Assembly: GCA_963713965.1 (NCBI GenBank)
Contig: OY970217.1
Coordinates: 744,001-808,000 of the forward strand
From: CALAGB01 sp963713965
Lineage (GTDB): Bacteria > Chloroflexota > Chloroflexia > Thermomicrobiales > Thermomicrobiaceae
DNA: 64,000 nucleotides
Reading direction: 5' to 3'
Position numbers and translations under genes: made by a program. Positions 34,872 to 43,038 of the stretch are shown in pieces. The notes under the pieces are model-generated. The model saw only the letters and a list, made by a program, of their open reading frames with translations. It was not told the DNA's origin and made no database searches. Position 1 is the stretch's first letter, and each line of letters starts with the position of its first letter.

Positions 34872-35525
34872 CTACTGCGCCGCGACGAGTTTCGGTGATT
34901 CCAGCACGTGATCGACGATCCCGTACTCTTTCGCCTCCTGCGCAGACATGAAGTAATCGCGCTCGGTGTCACGCTTCACGCGCTCGAACGTTTGTCCGGT
35001 GTGAAACGCCATCAATTCGGTCAGCTTGGTGGTGAGATTGATCGTCTCGCGTGCCTGGATCTCGATGTCCGGGACCGACCCGCGGAATCCGGACGAGCCC
35101 TGGTGGATCAGGACTCGAGAGTGGGGCAGCGCGAAGCGCTTGTCCTTTGAGCCGGCAGCCAGCAGCACCGCGGCCATACTCGCTCCCAAGCCAACGCACG
35201 TCGTTGCCACATCAGATTGAATCATCTGCATCGTATCATAGATAGCCAACCCGGCGTAGACGAGCCCACCCGGGCTGTTGATATACAGGCGGATGTCCTG
35301 CTCCGGATTTTCGTGCGCCAGAAAGAGGAGCTGTGCCACGATGGCATTGGCGACCTGGTCGTCGACCGGGGTGCCAAGGAAGATGATGCGGTCGCGCAAC
35401 AGCCGCGAGTAAATATCGTACGCACGCTCGCCCCGATTGGTCGATTCCACCACCATCGGGATCAGATTTTGCGGGTTCAAATAGTCGGTTTTGGAATAGA
35501 AATACGGCGAACTATTGAATTCCAT
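34872..35525 (-). CDS. clpP: ATP-dependent Clp protease proteolytic subunit ClpP
   Basis: A 217-residue serine peptidase. The triad is Ser116 (GLGASMAAV), His141 (SRVLIHQG) and Asp190 (DTERDYFM). The LIPMVVESTNRGERAYDIYSRLL segment marks the usual mature start at about residue 24, so a short propeptide is likely cleaved. An ATG at 35525 is taken as start; AGGAAGGA lies about 12 bases upstream. The frame continues upstream into the trigger factor gene and is not used. Second gene of tig-clpP-clpX. Confidence 0.96.
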   Translation of the reverse strand: MEFNSSPYFYSKTDYLNPQNLIPMVVESTNRGERAYDIYSRLLRDRIIFLGTPVDDQVANAIVAQLLFLAHENPEQDIRLYINSPGGLVYAGLAIYDTMQMIQSDVATTCVGLGASMAAVLLAAGSKDKRFALPHSRVLIHQGSSGFRGSVPDIEIQARETINLTTKLTELMAFHTGQTFERVKRDTERDYFMSAQEAKEYGIVDHVLESPKLVAAQ

Positions 35526-35565
35526 GGTGGTGCGCGTCCTTCCTGAACACCGACGCTTCACGCGC

Positions 35566-37149
35566 CTACGTGCCCGCGGATTGTTCCTTGTCTTCGGTCT
35601 CGTCGTCATCGGTGCCAGCGTCGGTCTCAGCCGTCGCTTGTTCGGTGTCCGCTTCAGCGCTCACTTCGACCGGTTCGTCTTCGGTGTCCTCAGCCTCATC
35701 TGACTCATTGATTTCTGCATCCGCGGTGTCGGTCACATTGACCTCGGATTCGGCAGCTGTCTCGCCGGCCTGTGACTCCTCAGCGTCTACATCCTCGCCG
35801 ACGACTTCCGTCGACTCCGCGGTCGGCTCCTCAAGAGCAGCCGCCCCTTCACCGGTCACGGCTCCAACGCCCTCGGAGACGAGGTCGATGAGTCGATCGG
35901 CTACCTTCCGGTTGGCGAGCTCGTCGCGAATCATCTGCGAGAAGTACGGGCTCTTGTAGATCTCTTTCATGCGTTCGGACTCTTCGGACTGGCCCGTCAA
36001 ACGCTCGATCTCGTCGAAGAGGTCGTCTTCACTCACTTCAAGGCCCTCAGCCTTGGAGAACGCTTCGAGCACCAGTGAATTGCGAAGGCGTTTCTCTGCG
36101 TCAGGTCTGATCTCGGATTTGTATTCGTCCGCGGTCTTGCCACCGAAGCGAAGGAACTCGTCGAACGACATGTTCTCGCGGCTCAGCTCCTGCTGGAGTC
36201 GCTGGATGTCATCCTCCACCTGTCGGTCTACCATCGCCGACGGGATCTCGAGAACCGACTGATCGGCCATCGCGTCGATGGATTGATTGACGACTTCGGT
36301 GCGAGCTTGTACGGCTCGACTGCGCAACAGATCCTTGCGGACCGACGCTTTCAGCTCATCAAGCGTTTCAAATTCGCCGAGCGTCTTGGCAAGCTCGTCA
36401 TCCAACTCCGGCATCTCACGCTCTTTGACGTCTTTCAGCGTGACGTTGTAATGCAGCGTCTTTCCACGAAGGTCCGGATTAGCGGCTTCGTTGTCGTCTT
36501 CGAAGGTGATGTCAAACTCAGCTTGATCGCCGGGCTTCAGTTGCTTGACTGCCTCTTCGATATCCGGGAACAACCGCCCCTCACCGACTTCGAATTCGGC
36601 GTCGACCACCGGGTCTTGAAATGGCTCCCCATCTTCGTAGGCCTGGAGGTCAATGATGACCTGATCGCCATCTTCCGGCTTGCGAGGCTCGTCCGGCTCT
36701 TTCCAGACGCTGTTCTGCTTGCGGAGATTTTCCAGAACCTCGTCGACATCCTCGTCGGAGACGTTCACCTCCTGGGGATCAACCCGCACGTCCGTGTATT
36801 CGTTCAGATCGACGGTGGGGTAGATCTGTACTTCGACACGGAAACCAACCGGTTCGTCCTGGTAAACGTCCACATTCGGTTCGGAAACTGGTGTCAGTTC
36901 CTCCTGGTCCAACGCCTGGCGATAGAGCTCGTCCATGATCTCGCGCTGAGCTTCCTCAACCAGCATTTGGCGACCTATGCGCTGCTCGACGATTTGGCGA
37001 GGAGCTTTTCCGGGTCGGAACCCGGGGATGCGAACCTGACGATTGATCTTTCGATAGGCTCGGTCCAGCGCTTTACTGAACTCGTCGCTCTCGGCGACGA
37101 TGTCCATTGAGACTGAACTCTGCGGCATTCGCTCGACGGTGACCTTCAC
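35566..37149 (-). CDS. tig: Trigger factor with long acidic C-terminal tail
   Basis: A 527-residue ribosome-bound chaperone and prolyl isomerase. The N-terminal ribosome-binding domain has GFRPGKAPR, and the FKBP-type PPIase domain lies near 155-240. The helical C-domain ends around residue 430, where most family members stop. The last 95 residues (433-527) contain 37 Asp/Glu and a single Lys and look disordered; this is unusual. The canonical start is GTG 37149 (reads MKVTVER), with AAGGGTG upstream; two further GTGs lie at 37155 and 37158. It leads the tig-clpP-clpX operon. Confidence 0.95.
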   Translation of the reverse strand: MKVTVERMPQSSVSMDIVAESDEFSKALDRAYRKINRQVRIPGFRPGKAPRQIVEQRIGRQMLVEEAQREIMDELYRQALDQEELTPVSEPNVDVYQDEPVGFRVEVQIYPTVDLNEYTDVRVDPQEVNVSDEDVDEVLENLRKQNSVWKEPDEPRKPEDGDQVIIDLQAYEDGEPFQDPVVDAEFEVGEGRLFPDIEEAVKQLKPGDQAEFDITFEDDNEAANPDLRGKTLHYNVTLKDVKEREMPELDDELAKTLGEFETLDELKASVRKDLLRSRAVQARTEVVNQSIDAMADQSVLEIPSAMVDRQVEDDIQRLQQELSRENMSFDEFLRFGGKTADEYKSEIRPDAEKRLRNSLVLEAFSKAEGLEVSEDDLFDEIERLTGQSEESERMKEIYKSPYFSQMIRDELANRKVADRLIDLVSEGVGAVTGEGAAALEEPTAESTEVVGEDVDAEESQAGETAAESEVNVTDTADAEINESDEAEDTEDEPVEVSAEADTEQATAETDAGTDDDETEDKEQSAGT

Positions 37150-37188
37150 TAACACCACCCTTGTTAACCGACGTAGTCGACGCGCGAG

Positions 37189-37197
37189 ATTATAGCA
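37189..37197 (-). promoter_or_regulatory. Extended -10 promoter of tig-clpP-clpX
   Basis: Minus strand TGCTATAAT has a consensus TATAAT with the TGn extension, giving a leader of about 33 bases to the GTG at 37149. The -35 region (TTGGTC, 19 bases upstream) is poor. Confidence 0.65.
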
Positions 37198-37235
37198 AAG
37201 GGCTGAGATGCTCGACCAAGACAGCCAAAACGACG

Positions 37236-37260
37236 GGCGTCGGAATAGCTCTCCGACGCC
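37236..37260. other. Hairpin in the tig/SCO1664 spacer
   Basis: GGCGTCGGA and TCCGACGCC pair perfectly around a 7-base loop, upstream of the tig promoter on one strand and of the SCO1664-type gene on the other. Without a clear T-run, its role is open. Confidence 0.45.
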
Positions 37261-37380
37261 TTACTGACATCGTCGACCGTATGTCAACCGAACGCATGTC
37301 GGCTACACTTGAATCGACACGACTGACCACGACGGAACGTCCATCTCCTCCTGGACGATGGACCATGACGGCGCGTGACT

Positions 37381-38178
37381 ATGAGTGAAGAGACCGAACA
37401 AACACGATCGCCTGACGACGAACTCGACGTGGACTGGACGCCTTGGAAGAGTGACGGCAATGCGCGCCAGACGCCGGACCGTGACATGCTCGAAACGCTG
37501 CTGCATGCGCCGATTTCCGAGTGCAAGCTTGTTCCCTGGGGCTCCAACTACACATTTGCCGTCGGGCTCGAGCGTTCGGATGGCTCCACTCAGATCGGCA
37601 TCTACAAGCCGACAAGCGGCGAAATTCCCTTATGGGATTTCGAGTCAGGTTCTCTCTGTTTGCGAGAGTATGCGAGCTTCCTGCTCAGCAGAGTGCTTGG
37701 CTGGCATTTCATACCAGCGACCGTGTTGCGCGAGGGGCCACACGGCATGGGAACGGTTCAGCTGTACATCGAGCCCGCGCAGGGCACGAACGGGCGCCTG
37801 ACCCATGATCGACACCTTTTTGCCTTGAAGCGCATGTTCCTGTTCGATTTGCTGGTGAACAACGCGGACCGCAAGTCGAGTCATTTCTTCATTGGCCGCC
37901 ACGACTCGCGCTTATGGGGCATCGATCACGGACTCACATTCCACGTTCATCCGAAGCTTCGCACCGTCATATGGGATTTCTGCGGAGATCCGTTCGATCC
38001 GTGCCTCCGGGACGACGTCGAACGCCTCATTCGTCACTCCTCCATGGTCGGCGAGCTTCTGGCCCCGTATCTGCGAGACGAAGAGATCGACATGCTGTTC
38101 ACACGTGCTTTGCAGATGCGCGATCGGGATACGCTTCCAATGCTCAACCCGAGGCGGAACGTCCCGTTTGGCTGGTAG
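37381..38178 (+). CDS. SCO1664-family protein (phosphatidylinositol 3/4-kinase-like fold)
   Basis: A 265-residue protein of the SCO1664 family found in Actinobacteria and Chloroflexota, distantly related to PI3/PI4-kinase and HipA-like folds. It has a kinase-like IGIYKPTSGEIPLWDF (nucleotide-lysine region), the catalytic-loop-like FDLLVNNADRKSSHFF and the metal-site-like LWGIDHGLTFHVHPKLRTVIWDF. In related families the N-x-D/R and IDHG elements bind Mg-ATP. The start is ATG 37381 or GTG 37375. It reads into the cox cluster but is separated from coxG by about 300 bases. The substrate is unknown. Confidence 0.85.
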   Translation: MSEETEQTRSPDDELDVDWTPWKSDGNARQTPDRDMLETLLHAPISECKLVPWGSNYTFAVGLERSDGSTQIGIYKPTSGEIPLWDFESGSLCLREYASFLLSRVLGWHFIPATVLREGPHGMGTVQLYIEPAQGTNGRLTHDRHLFALKRMFLFDLLVNNADRKSSHFFIGRHDSRLWGIDHGLTFHVHPKLRTVIWDFCGDPFDPCLRDDVERLIRHSSMVGELLAPYLRDEEIDMLFTRALQMRDRDTLPMLNPRRNVPFGW

Positions 38179-38483
38179 CAAATCCGCGACACACACAAGT
38201 CTTGACGGTCAAGAGCGCTATGCTACGATCAAGCGGAATGTCACGGGAAATTTCCGGGGTGACTCTGGTGTTGCGCAAAATGGCCGGACCGTCACCCATG
38301 GTGGGCGAAGCCGTACATCGGACGTGCGGCGAGGTTCCGACGTTCGCACATATTTCGAATGACGGGCGAATCCACGTTAGTGAACCGCGTGCGACATTCG
38401 AGTAGCGGCCGCCCGAGCGTGGTCAACAGTACGGCACCATGCTCCAATCGGGCGCGACACATCGTCAAGGTCCGGGAGGGACT
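38179..38483. other. Leader region upstream of coxG
   Basis: 305 bases. It holds a promoter-like site with a palindrome at 38201-38229. A 62-codon frame starting at 38220 has no ribosome site or recognisable similarity and is not called a gene. Confidence 0.5.
38201..38229 (+). promoter_or_regulatory. Promoter with overlapping palindrome upstream of the cox operon
   Basis: TTGACG and TACGAT are 16 bases apart. The -35 is embedded in the perfect palindrome CTTGAC-G-GTCAAG, a likely operator. The predicted start gives a leader of about 245 bases before coxG. Confidence 0.45.
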
Positions 38484-38927
38484 ATGAAGATATCGGGACA
38501 ACAGAGCGTCGATGCGCCACGGCAACAAGTATGGGATCGGCTGATCGATCCCGATTCGATCGGCAGTTGCCTTCCCGGCGTGGAGAAGCTCGACAAGATC
38601 GGCGAAGACGAATATTCAATGTCGATGAACGTCGGCATCGGCATGGTCAAGGGAACCTATGACGGCAAAGTTCGAATATTGAACATGAACGAGCCGAACG
38701 ACTATCAAATGTACGTCGAGGGAAACGGTCGGCCGGGTTTCATCAAAGGGACCGGGACCGTCCGCCTGTCTGACGGAGCCGACGGCTCGACCGATATCGC
38801 ATATGAGGGCGATGTTGAGGTCGGCGGTCCGGTGGGCTCGGTCGCGCAACGCATGCTCGGCGGCGTTGCCAGCCGCATGGTGGGACAATTCTTTAGCTGT
38901 ATTGAAGGTCAGATCAAGGGCGATTAG
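38484..38927 (+). CDS. coxG: CoxG-type SRPBCC protein (CO dehydrogenase subunit G family)
   Basis: A 147-residue START/SRPBCC-fold protein. MKISGQQSVDAPRQQVWDRL and SCLPGVEKLD are diagnostic of CoxG. In Oligotropha CoxG helps attach the hydroxylase to the membrane, and related proteins carry lipid quinones to the enzyme. The typical C-terminal membrane-anchoring extension is absent here; the protein stops right after the domain. The start has GGGAGGGACT upstream. First gene of coxG-S-L-M. Confidence 0.9.
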   Translation: MKISGQQSVDAPRQQVWDRLIDPDSIGSCLPGVEKLDKIGEDEYSMSMNVGIGMVKGTYDGKVRILNMNEPNDYQMYVEGNGRPGFIKGTGTVRLSDGADGSTDIAYEGDVEVGGPVGSVAQRMLGGVASRMVGQFFSCIEGQIKGD

Positions 38928-38984
38928 ACTCGTACACAGCTTGGGTGCAATTGAATCCGAGGTTTATCGGGAGGGAGACTCACC

Positions 38985-39479
38985 GTGAAGCAGCAGGTCT
39001 CGGTTACCGTCAATGGAACCACGTATACGGATGAAGTAGAGCCTCGTCTTTTACTAGTGCACTACCTGCGTGACGTGCTGAACCTGACAGGCACGCACGT
39101 CGGCTGCGATACCAGCCAATGTGGCGCCTGCACGATTCTGATGAACGGCGACGCCGTCAAGTCGTGCACGATCCTCGCGGTCCAGGCGGACGGGGCGGAA
39201 ATCACCACCATCGAGGGGCTGGCTAACGATGGCGAGCTTCACCCGATCCAGGAAGGATTCTGGGAGATGCATGGTCTGCAGTGCGGCTTCTGCACGCCGG
39301 GCATGATCATGACGTCGGTGAATCTACTGAAAAACAATCCGAATCCGACCGAGCAGGAGATTCGACACGGGCTAGAGGGCAACCTCTGCCGCTGCACCGG
39401 CTACCAGAACATCGTCAAGTCCGTTCAGTGGGCCGCGGAAAAGATGAGCGGAGCGCCGACCGCCGCCGGAGACGACTAA
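38985..39479 (+). CDS. coxS: Molybdenum hydroxylase small [2Fe-2S] subunit, CoxS type
   Basis: A 164-residue protein with two [2Fe-2S] clusters. The plant-ferredoxin-type cluster uses Cys41, Cys46, Cys49 and Cys61. The C-terminal helical-domain cluster uses Cys100, Cys103, Cys135 and Cys137 (QCGFCTPG and CRCTGY). It passes electrons from the molybdenum site to FAD. It starts with GTG after GGGAGGGAGA. coxL follows in the same transcript. All ligands are intact. Confidence 0.95.
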   Translation: MKQQVSVTVNGTTYTDEVEPRLLLVHYLRDVLNLTGTHVGCDTSQCGACTILMNGDAVKSCTILAVQADGAEITTIEGLANDGELHPIQEGFWEMHGLQCGFCTPGMIMTSVNLLKNNPNPTEQEIRHGLEGNLCRCTGYQNIVKSVQWAAEKMSGAPTAAGDD

Positions 39480-39547
39480 TCGCGCAGCAAATCCTCCGTA
39501 CCTGGATGAACATTCAGTAGCGCTTGACAGCATCCAAGGAGGGCCAA

Positions 39548-41905
39548 ATGGCGGTTAGTAGTCTGTTCGGAGCGTCGGTGAAACGACGCGAAGACCCACG
39601 CCTGATCACGGGCATGGGCTATTTCACAGCGGACGTCCGCATCCCAGGATTGTTGACGCTTAAAATCCTGCGGAGCCCACATGCACATGCACGCATCAAG
39701 AGCATCGACGTGGACAAGGCACGTTCGATGCCTGGTGTGGTCGCCATCTACACCGGCAAGGACATGGTCGATAAGCTTGCGCCGTTGCCGACAGCCTGGC
39801 AGCCGAAGAATTCAGAGATGAAGGTGCCCGAATACCGGGCGTTGGCGGTCGACACGGTGCGTTACGTCGGAGACGGCGTGGTGGCGGTCGTGGCGGTCGA
39901 CGAATATGTGGCCAATGACGCGCTGGCTGCCATTGACGTGCAATATGAGCCGCTTCCGGTCGTCACCAAGCAGCTCGATGCAATCGGCGATGGCGCGCCG
40001 CAACTCTATGACAGCGTTCCAAACAACGTCGCGTTCCACTTCCACCTGGCGGGTGGTGACGTCGATAAGGCGTTTGAAGAAGCCGACCTGACGTTCAGTC
40101 AGCGCATCGTCAATCAGCGCCTGATCCCAAATCCAATCGAATCACGTGGCGCGGTTGCGCAGTACAACCCAGGCAGCCGAGAGCTGACACTGTGGTGCAC
40201 CACGCAGAATCCACACGTCCACCGGATGTTGATGTCGATGGTCACCGGGATACCGGAGACGCAGATCCGCGTGATCGCGCCCGACGTCGGTGGCGGTTTC
40301 GGCGCCAAAATTCCTTTCTATGCCGGCGAGATGCTGGCTACGGTAATCGCCAAAGATCTCAAGGGAGCGGTGCGCTGGTTCGAGGATCGAAGCGAGAATT
40401 ACGTGGCAACCACGCACGGCCGCGATCACGTCGACGACGTGGAGGTGGCGGCGTCGAGCGACGGCCGAGTTCTCGGGCTGCGCGTCAAGGCGTACGCCAA
40501 CATGGGTGCCTACCTCTCCACGGCGGCACCTGGTGTGCCGACGTGGCTCTTCAGCGTGATGCTGGGCGGCGCCTACGACATCAAAAACATCGTCTCGGAC
40601 GTTTACGGCGTTCTGACCAACACCATGGCGACCGACGCCTATCGCGGCGCCGGCCGTCCGGAAGCGACCTTGATCATCGAGCGGGTGATGGACCTGGTGG
40701 CCCAAAAGCTCAATCTGGATCCCGTCGACGTGCGGCGCAAGAACTTTGTACCGCCTGATCAATTTCCTTATCCGATCGCCTCCGGCGCCATCAGTTACGA
40801 CAGCGGCGACTATGAGAAAACGCTCGATCGCGCGCTCGAGATGATCGACTATGAATCGCTCAAGCGAGAGCGCGACCAGGCGCGAGCCGCAGGTCGCTTG
40901 TTCGGCATCGGATTCTCGACCTATGTTGAGGTCTGCGGCCTGGCGCCATCGGCCGCGGCCGGAGCGATGGGTTGGGGCGGCGGGCTGTACGAGAGCGCCA
41001 CGGTACGCGTTCATCCAACGGGTAAAGTCAGTGCCTTCACTGGCTCAAGCACTCATGGCCAGGGCCACGAAACCACGTTCGCTCAACTCGTCAATGACGA
41101 GCTCGGCGTGCCGCTTGACGATATCGAAGTCATCCATGGGGACACCAACCGCATCCCGTTCGGCTGGGGAACCTATGGCAGCCGAAGTACGGCGGTCGGC
41201 GGCAGCGCGTTGGTACATGCCTCACGCAAGGTGCGCGACAAGATGATCCAGATCGGCGCGCACATGCTGGAGGTATCGCCCGAAGAGGTCATCTTCGATC
41301 AGGGCGACGTCCACGTCAAAGGCGCTCCGGATCGATTCAAGCAATTTGGTGAGATTGTCCTGGCAGCGTACACCGCCTGGAGCCTGCCGGAAGGTGTCAC
41401 ACCGGGTCTGGACGAGACCCACTTCTTCGATCCGGTCAGCAACACGTTTCCCTTCGGGGCTCACGTCTGCGTGGTCGAGATCGACAACGAGACGAGCCAG
41501 CCGAAGATCCGACGGTACGTCGCGGTCGATGACGTCGGCAACGTCGTCAATCCGATGATCGTCGACGGACAGGTTCACGGCGGCATCGCACAAGGCGTGG
41601 CGCAAGCATTCTTCGAGAGCGCCGTGTATGACGACAACGGACAACTACTTACCGGCACGATGATGGACTATGCGATTCCCAAGGCGAGCTTCTTGCCCAA
41701 TTACGAGCTCGATCGCACCGTCACGCCGTGTCCATTCAATCCTATGGGGCTCAAAGGAGCGGGGGAAACGGGGACGATCGCCTCGACACCGGCAGTAATG
41801 AATGCTATTGTCGACGCGCTTAGTCCATACGGGGTCGATCACCTCGACATGCCGGCTTCCCCGCAACGGATCTGGCACGAATTGCAGGAGCGGAAGGGGA
41901 GCTGA
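39548..41905 (+). CDS. coxL: Molybdenum hydroxylase large subunit, form II CoxL type
   Basis: A 785-residue molybdopterin-cytosine-dinucleotide subunit of the xanthine oxidase family. The active-site loop is AYRGAGR at residues 364-370, the form II motif. The AYxCSFR loop with the Cu-binding cysteine of true (form I) CO dehydrogenase is absent. The catalytic base is Glu740 in LKGAGETG. Cofactor-binding GGGFGAK and GQGHETTFAQ motifs are conserved. Form II enzymes have been called putative CO dehydrogenases, but many may hydroxylate purines or other heterocycles or aldehydes. The start at 39548 follows AAGGAGG. The substrate here is unproven. Confidence 0.93.
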   Translation: MAVSSLFGASVKRREDPRLITGMGYFTADVRIPGLLTLKILRSPHAHARIKSIDVDKARSMPGVVAIYTGKDMVDKLAPLPTAWQPKNSEMKVPEYRALAVDTVRYVGDGVVAVVAVDEYVANDALAAIDVQYEPLPVVTKQLDAIGDGAPQLYDSVPNNVAFHFHLAGGDVDKAFEEADLTFSQRIVNQRLIPNPIESRGAVAQYNPGSRELTLWCTTQNPHVHRMLMSMVTGIPETQIRVIAPDVGGGFGAKIPFYAGEMLATVIAKDLKGAVRWFEDRSENYVATTHGRDHVDDVEVAASSDGRVLGLRVKAYANMGAYLSTAAPGVPTWLFSVMLGGAYDIKNIVSDVYGVLTNTMATDAYRGAGRPEATLIIERVMDLVAQKLNLDPVDVRRKNFVPPDQFPYPIASGAISYDSGDYEKTLDRALEMIDYESLKRERDQARAAGRLFGIGFSTYVEVCGLAPSAAAGAMGWGGGLYESATVRVHPTGKVSAFTGSSTHGQGHETTFAQLVNDELGVPLDDIEVIHGDTNRIPFGWGTYGSRSTAVGGSALVHASRKVRDKMIQIGAHMLEVSPEEVIFDQGDVHVKGAPDRFKQFGEIVLAAYTAWSLPEGVTPGLDETHFFDPVSNTFPFGAHVCVVEIDNETSQPKIRRYVAVDDVGNVVNPMIVDGQVHGGIAQGVAQAFFESAVYDDNGQLLTGTMMDYAIPKASFLPNYELDRTVTPCPFNPMGLKGAGETGTIASTPAVMNAIVDALSPYGVDHLDMPASPQRIWHELQERKGS

Positions 41906-41909
41906 ATCG

Positions 41910-42776
41910 ATGTATCCAAGCGCATTCGATTACTATCGACCGACCAGCGTCGCCGAGGTGATCAAGCTCCTTCAGGAGAATCCTGAGGGAAAGATCATCG
42001 CCGGTGGGCATAGCTTGCTGCCGATGATGAAGCTGCGGCTGGCCAACCCCGCCTCGCTGATCGATATCGGCAAGGTGGAGGGACTGTCGGGCATCAAATC
42101 GAGTAACGGCAACGTCGTTGTCGGATCGATGACCACGTATGACCAGATTCTGAAGTCGGACGCAATCGCGCAGTCGCTGCCGATGATGGCCAAAGCCGCC
42201 AACGTGGTGGGTGACATCCAGGTCCGCAACCGCGGAACCATTGGTGGATCGATCTCACACGCTGATCCCGCTTCCGATTTCCCGGCCGTTCTGCTGGCGC
42301 TCAATGCGTCGGTGAAGGCGGTTGGTCCGAACGGAGAGCGCACCATCGGCGTCGACGATTTCTTCGTCGACATGTTCACCACCTCGCTCGAGACCGAAGA
42401 AGTCGTTACCGAAGTCTCGGTGCCGAAGCCGCAGGGCAAGACTGGTATGGCCTATGAGAAGTTCGCGCACCCAGCATCCGGTTACGCAGTCGTCGGAGTC
42501 GCCGCAGTGGTGACACTCAGAGATGACGGCAAGGTTGCCTCGGCGCGAGTCGCCGTCACCGGCGCAGGTCCGATCGCGACGCGCTCGACCGGGACCGAAG
42601 ATGCCATCACGGGCCAGGATCCGAGTGCTGAGAACGTCAAAGCCGCCGCCGCAAAGGCGTCTGACGGGATGACCTTCTTGGGTGATATCCACGCAGGTGA
42701 GGAATATCGTGCCCATCTGACCCGCGTCTTCGCAGAGCGGGCGTTGAACAATGCGGTGGCCGCAGCACGCGGTTGA
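41910..42776 (+). CDS. coxM: Molybdenum hydroxylase medium FAD subunit, CoxM type
   Basis: A 288-residue FAD-binding subunit. The two FAD motifs are AGGHSLLPMMKLRLA (about 31-45) and TIGGSISHADPASD (about 111-124), followed by the CO dehydrogenase flavoprotein C-terminal domain. It takes electrons from the FeS clusters and passes them to quinone or another acceptor. It starts 4 bases after the coxL stop, behind GGGGAG. The gene order S-L-M differs from the M-S-L order of Oligotropha. A terminator follows. Confidence 0.94.
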   Translation: MYPSAFDYYRPTSVAEVIKLLQENPEGKIIAGGHSLLPMMKLRLANPASLIDIGKVEGLSGIKSSNGNVVVGSMTTYDQILKSDAIAQSLPMMAKAANVVGDIQVRNRGTIGGSISHADPASDFPAVLLALNASVKAVGPNGERTIGVDDFFVDMFTTSLETEEVVTEVSVPKPQGKTGMAYEKFAHPASGYAVVGVAAVVTLRDDGKVASARVAVTGAGPIATRSTGTEDAITGQDPSAENVKAAAAKASDGMTFLGDIHAGEEYRAHLTRVFAERALNNAVAAARG

Positions 42777-42802
42777 TCGCGAACGCAACGGAGTGATGAA
42801 CG

Positions 42803-42834
42803 GAAAGGGCGATCGACATGGTCGCCCTTTCGTT
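42803..42834 (+). terminator. Terminator after coxM
   Basis: GAAAGGGCGA and TCGCCCTTTC form a 10-base stem with a 9-base loop, followed by GTTTG. It separates the structural cox genes from coxD-coxE. Confidence 0.75.
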
Positions 42835-42959
42835 TGCCCGTCTCCGGACGTGGCCATGGGGCCATGCCAGATCGTCTCCAGAGTCGCTCCGGTTCTCGAC
42901 AACGACATGCAGAAGAACGTCTGAGTAACGGGACGAGAAGCCGCCGTCTGGACGTCATT

Positions 42960-42968
42960 TGTTATGAT
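42960..42968 (+). promoter_or_regulatory. Extended -10 promoter for coxD-coxE and accessory genes
   Basis: TGTTATGAT is an extended -10 about 70 bases before the TTG start of coxD, downstream of the coxM terminator. No good -35. Confidence 0.42.
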
Positions 42969-43038
42969 TTATCGGTGAATCGGACAGCAATGAATGTCGA
43001 ATCGGAATCGCCAAACCACGATTGAGGGGGAGCACCAG

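Noticed and set aside
35570..36262. Ser-rich plus-strand open frames opposite the trigger factor tail
   Set aside because: Mirror of the acidic GAx/GTC-type codons of the tail; no ribosome site or recognisable protein.
38220..38405. 62-codon frame between the SCO1664-type gene and coxG
   Set aside because: No Shine-Dalgarno, overlaps the predicted promoter, no recognised similarity.
39548..41905. Labelling coxL as a bona fide CO dehydrogenase
   Set aside because: AYxCSFR with the Cu-binding Cys is absent; the motif is AYRGAGR, so CO oxidation is not assured.
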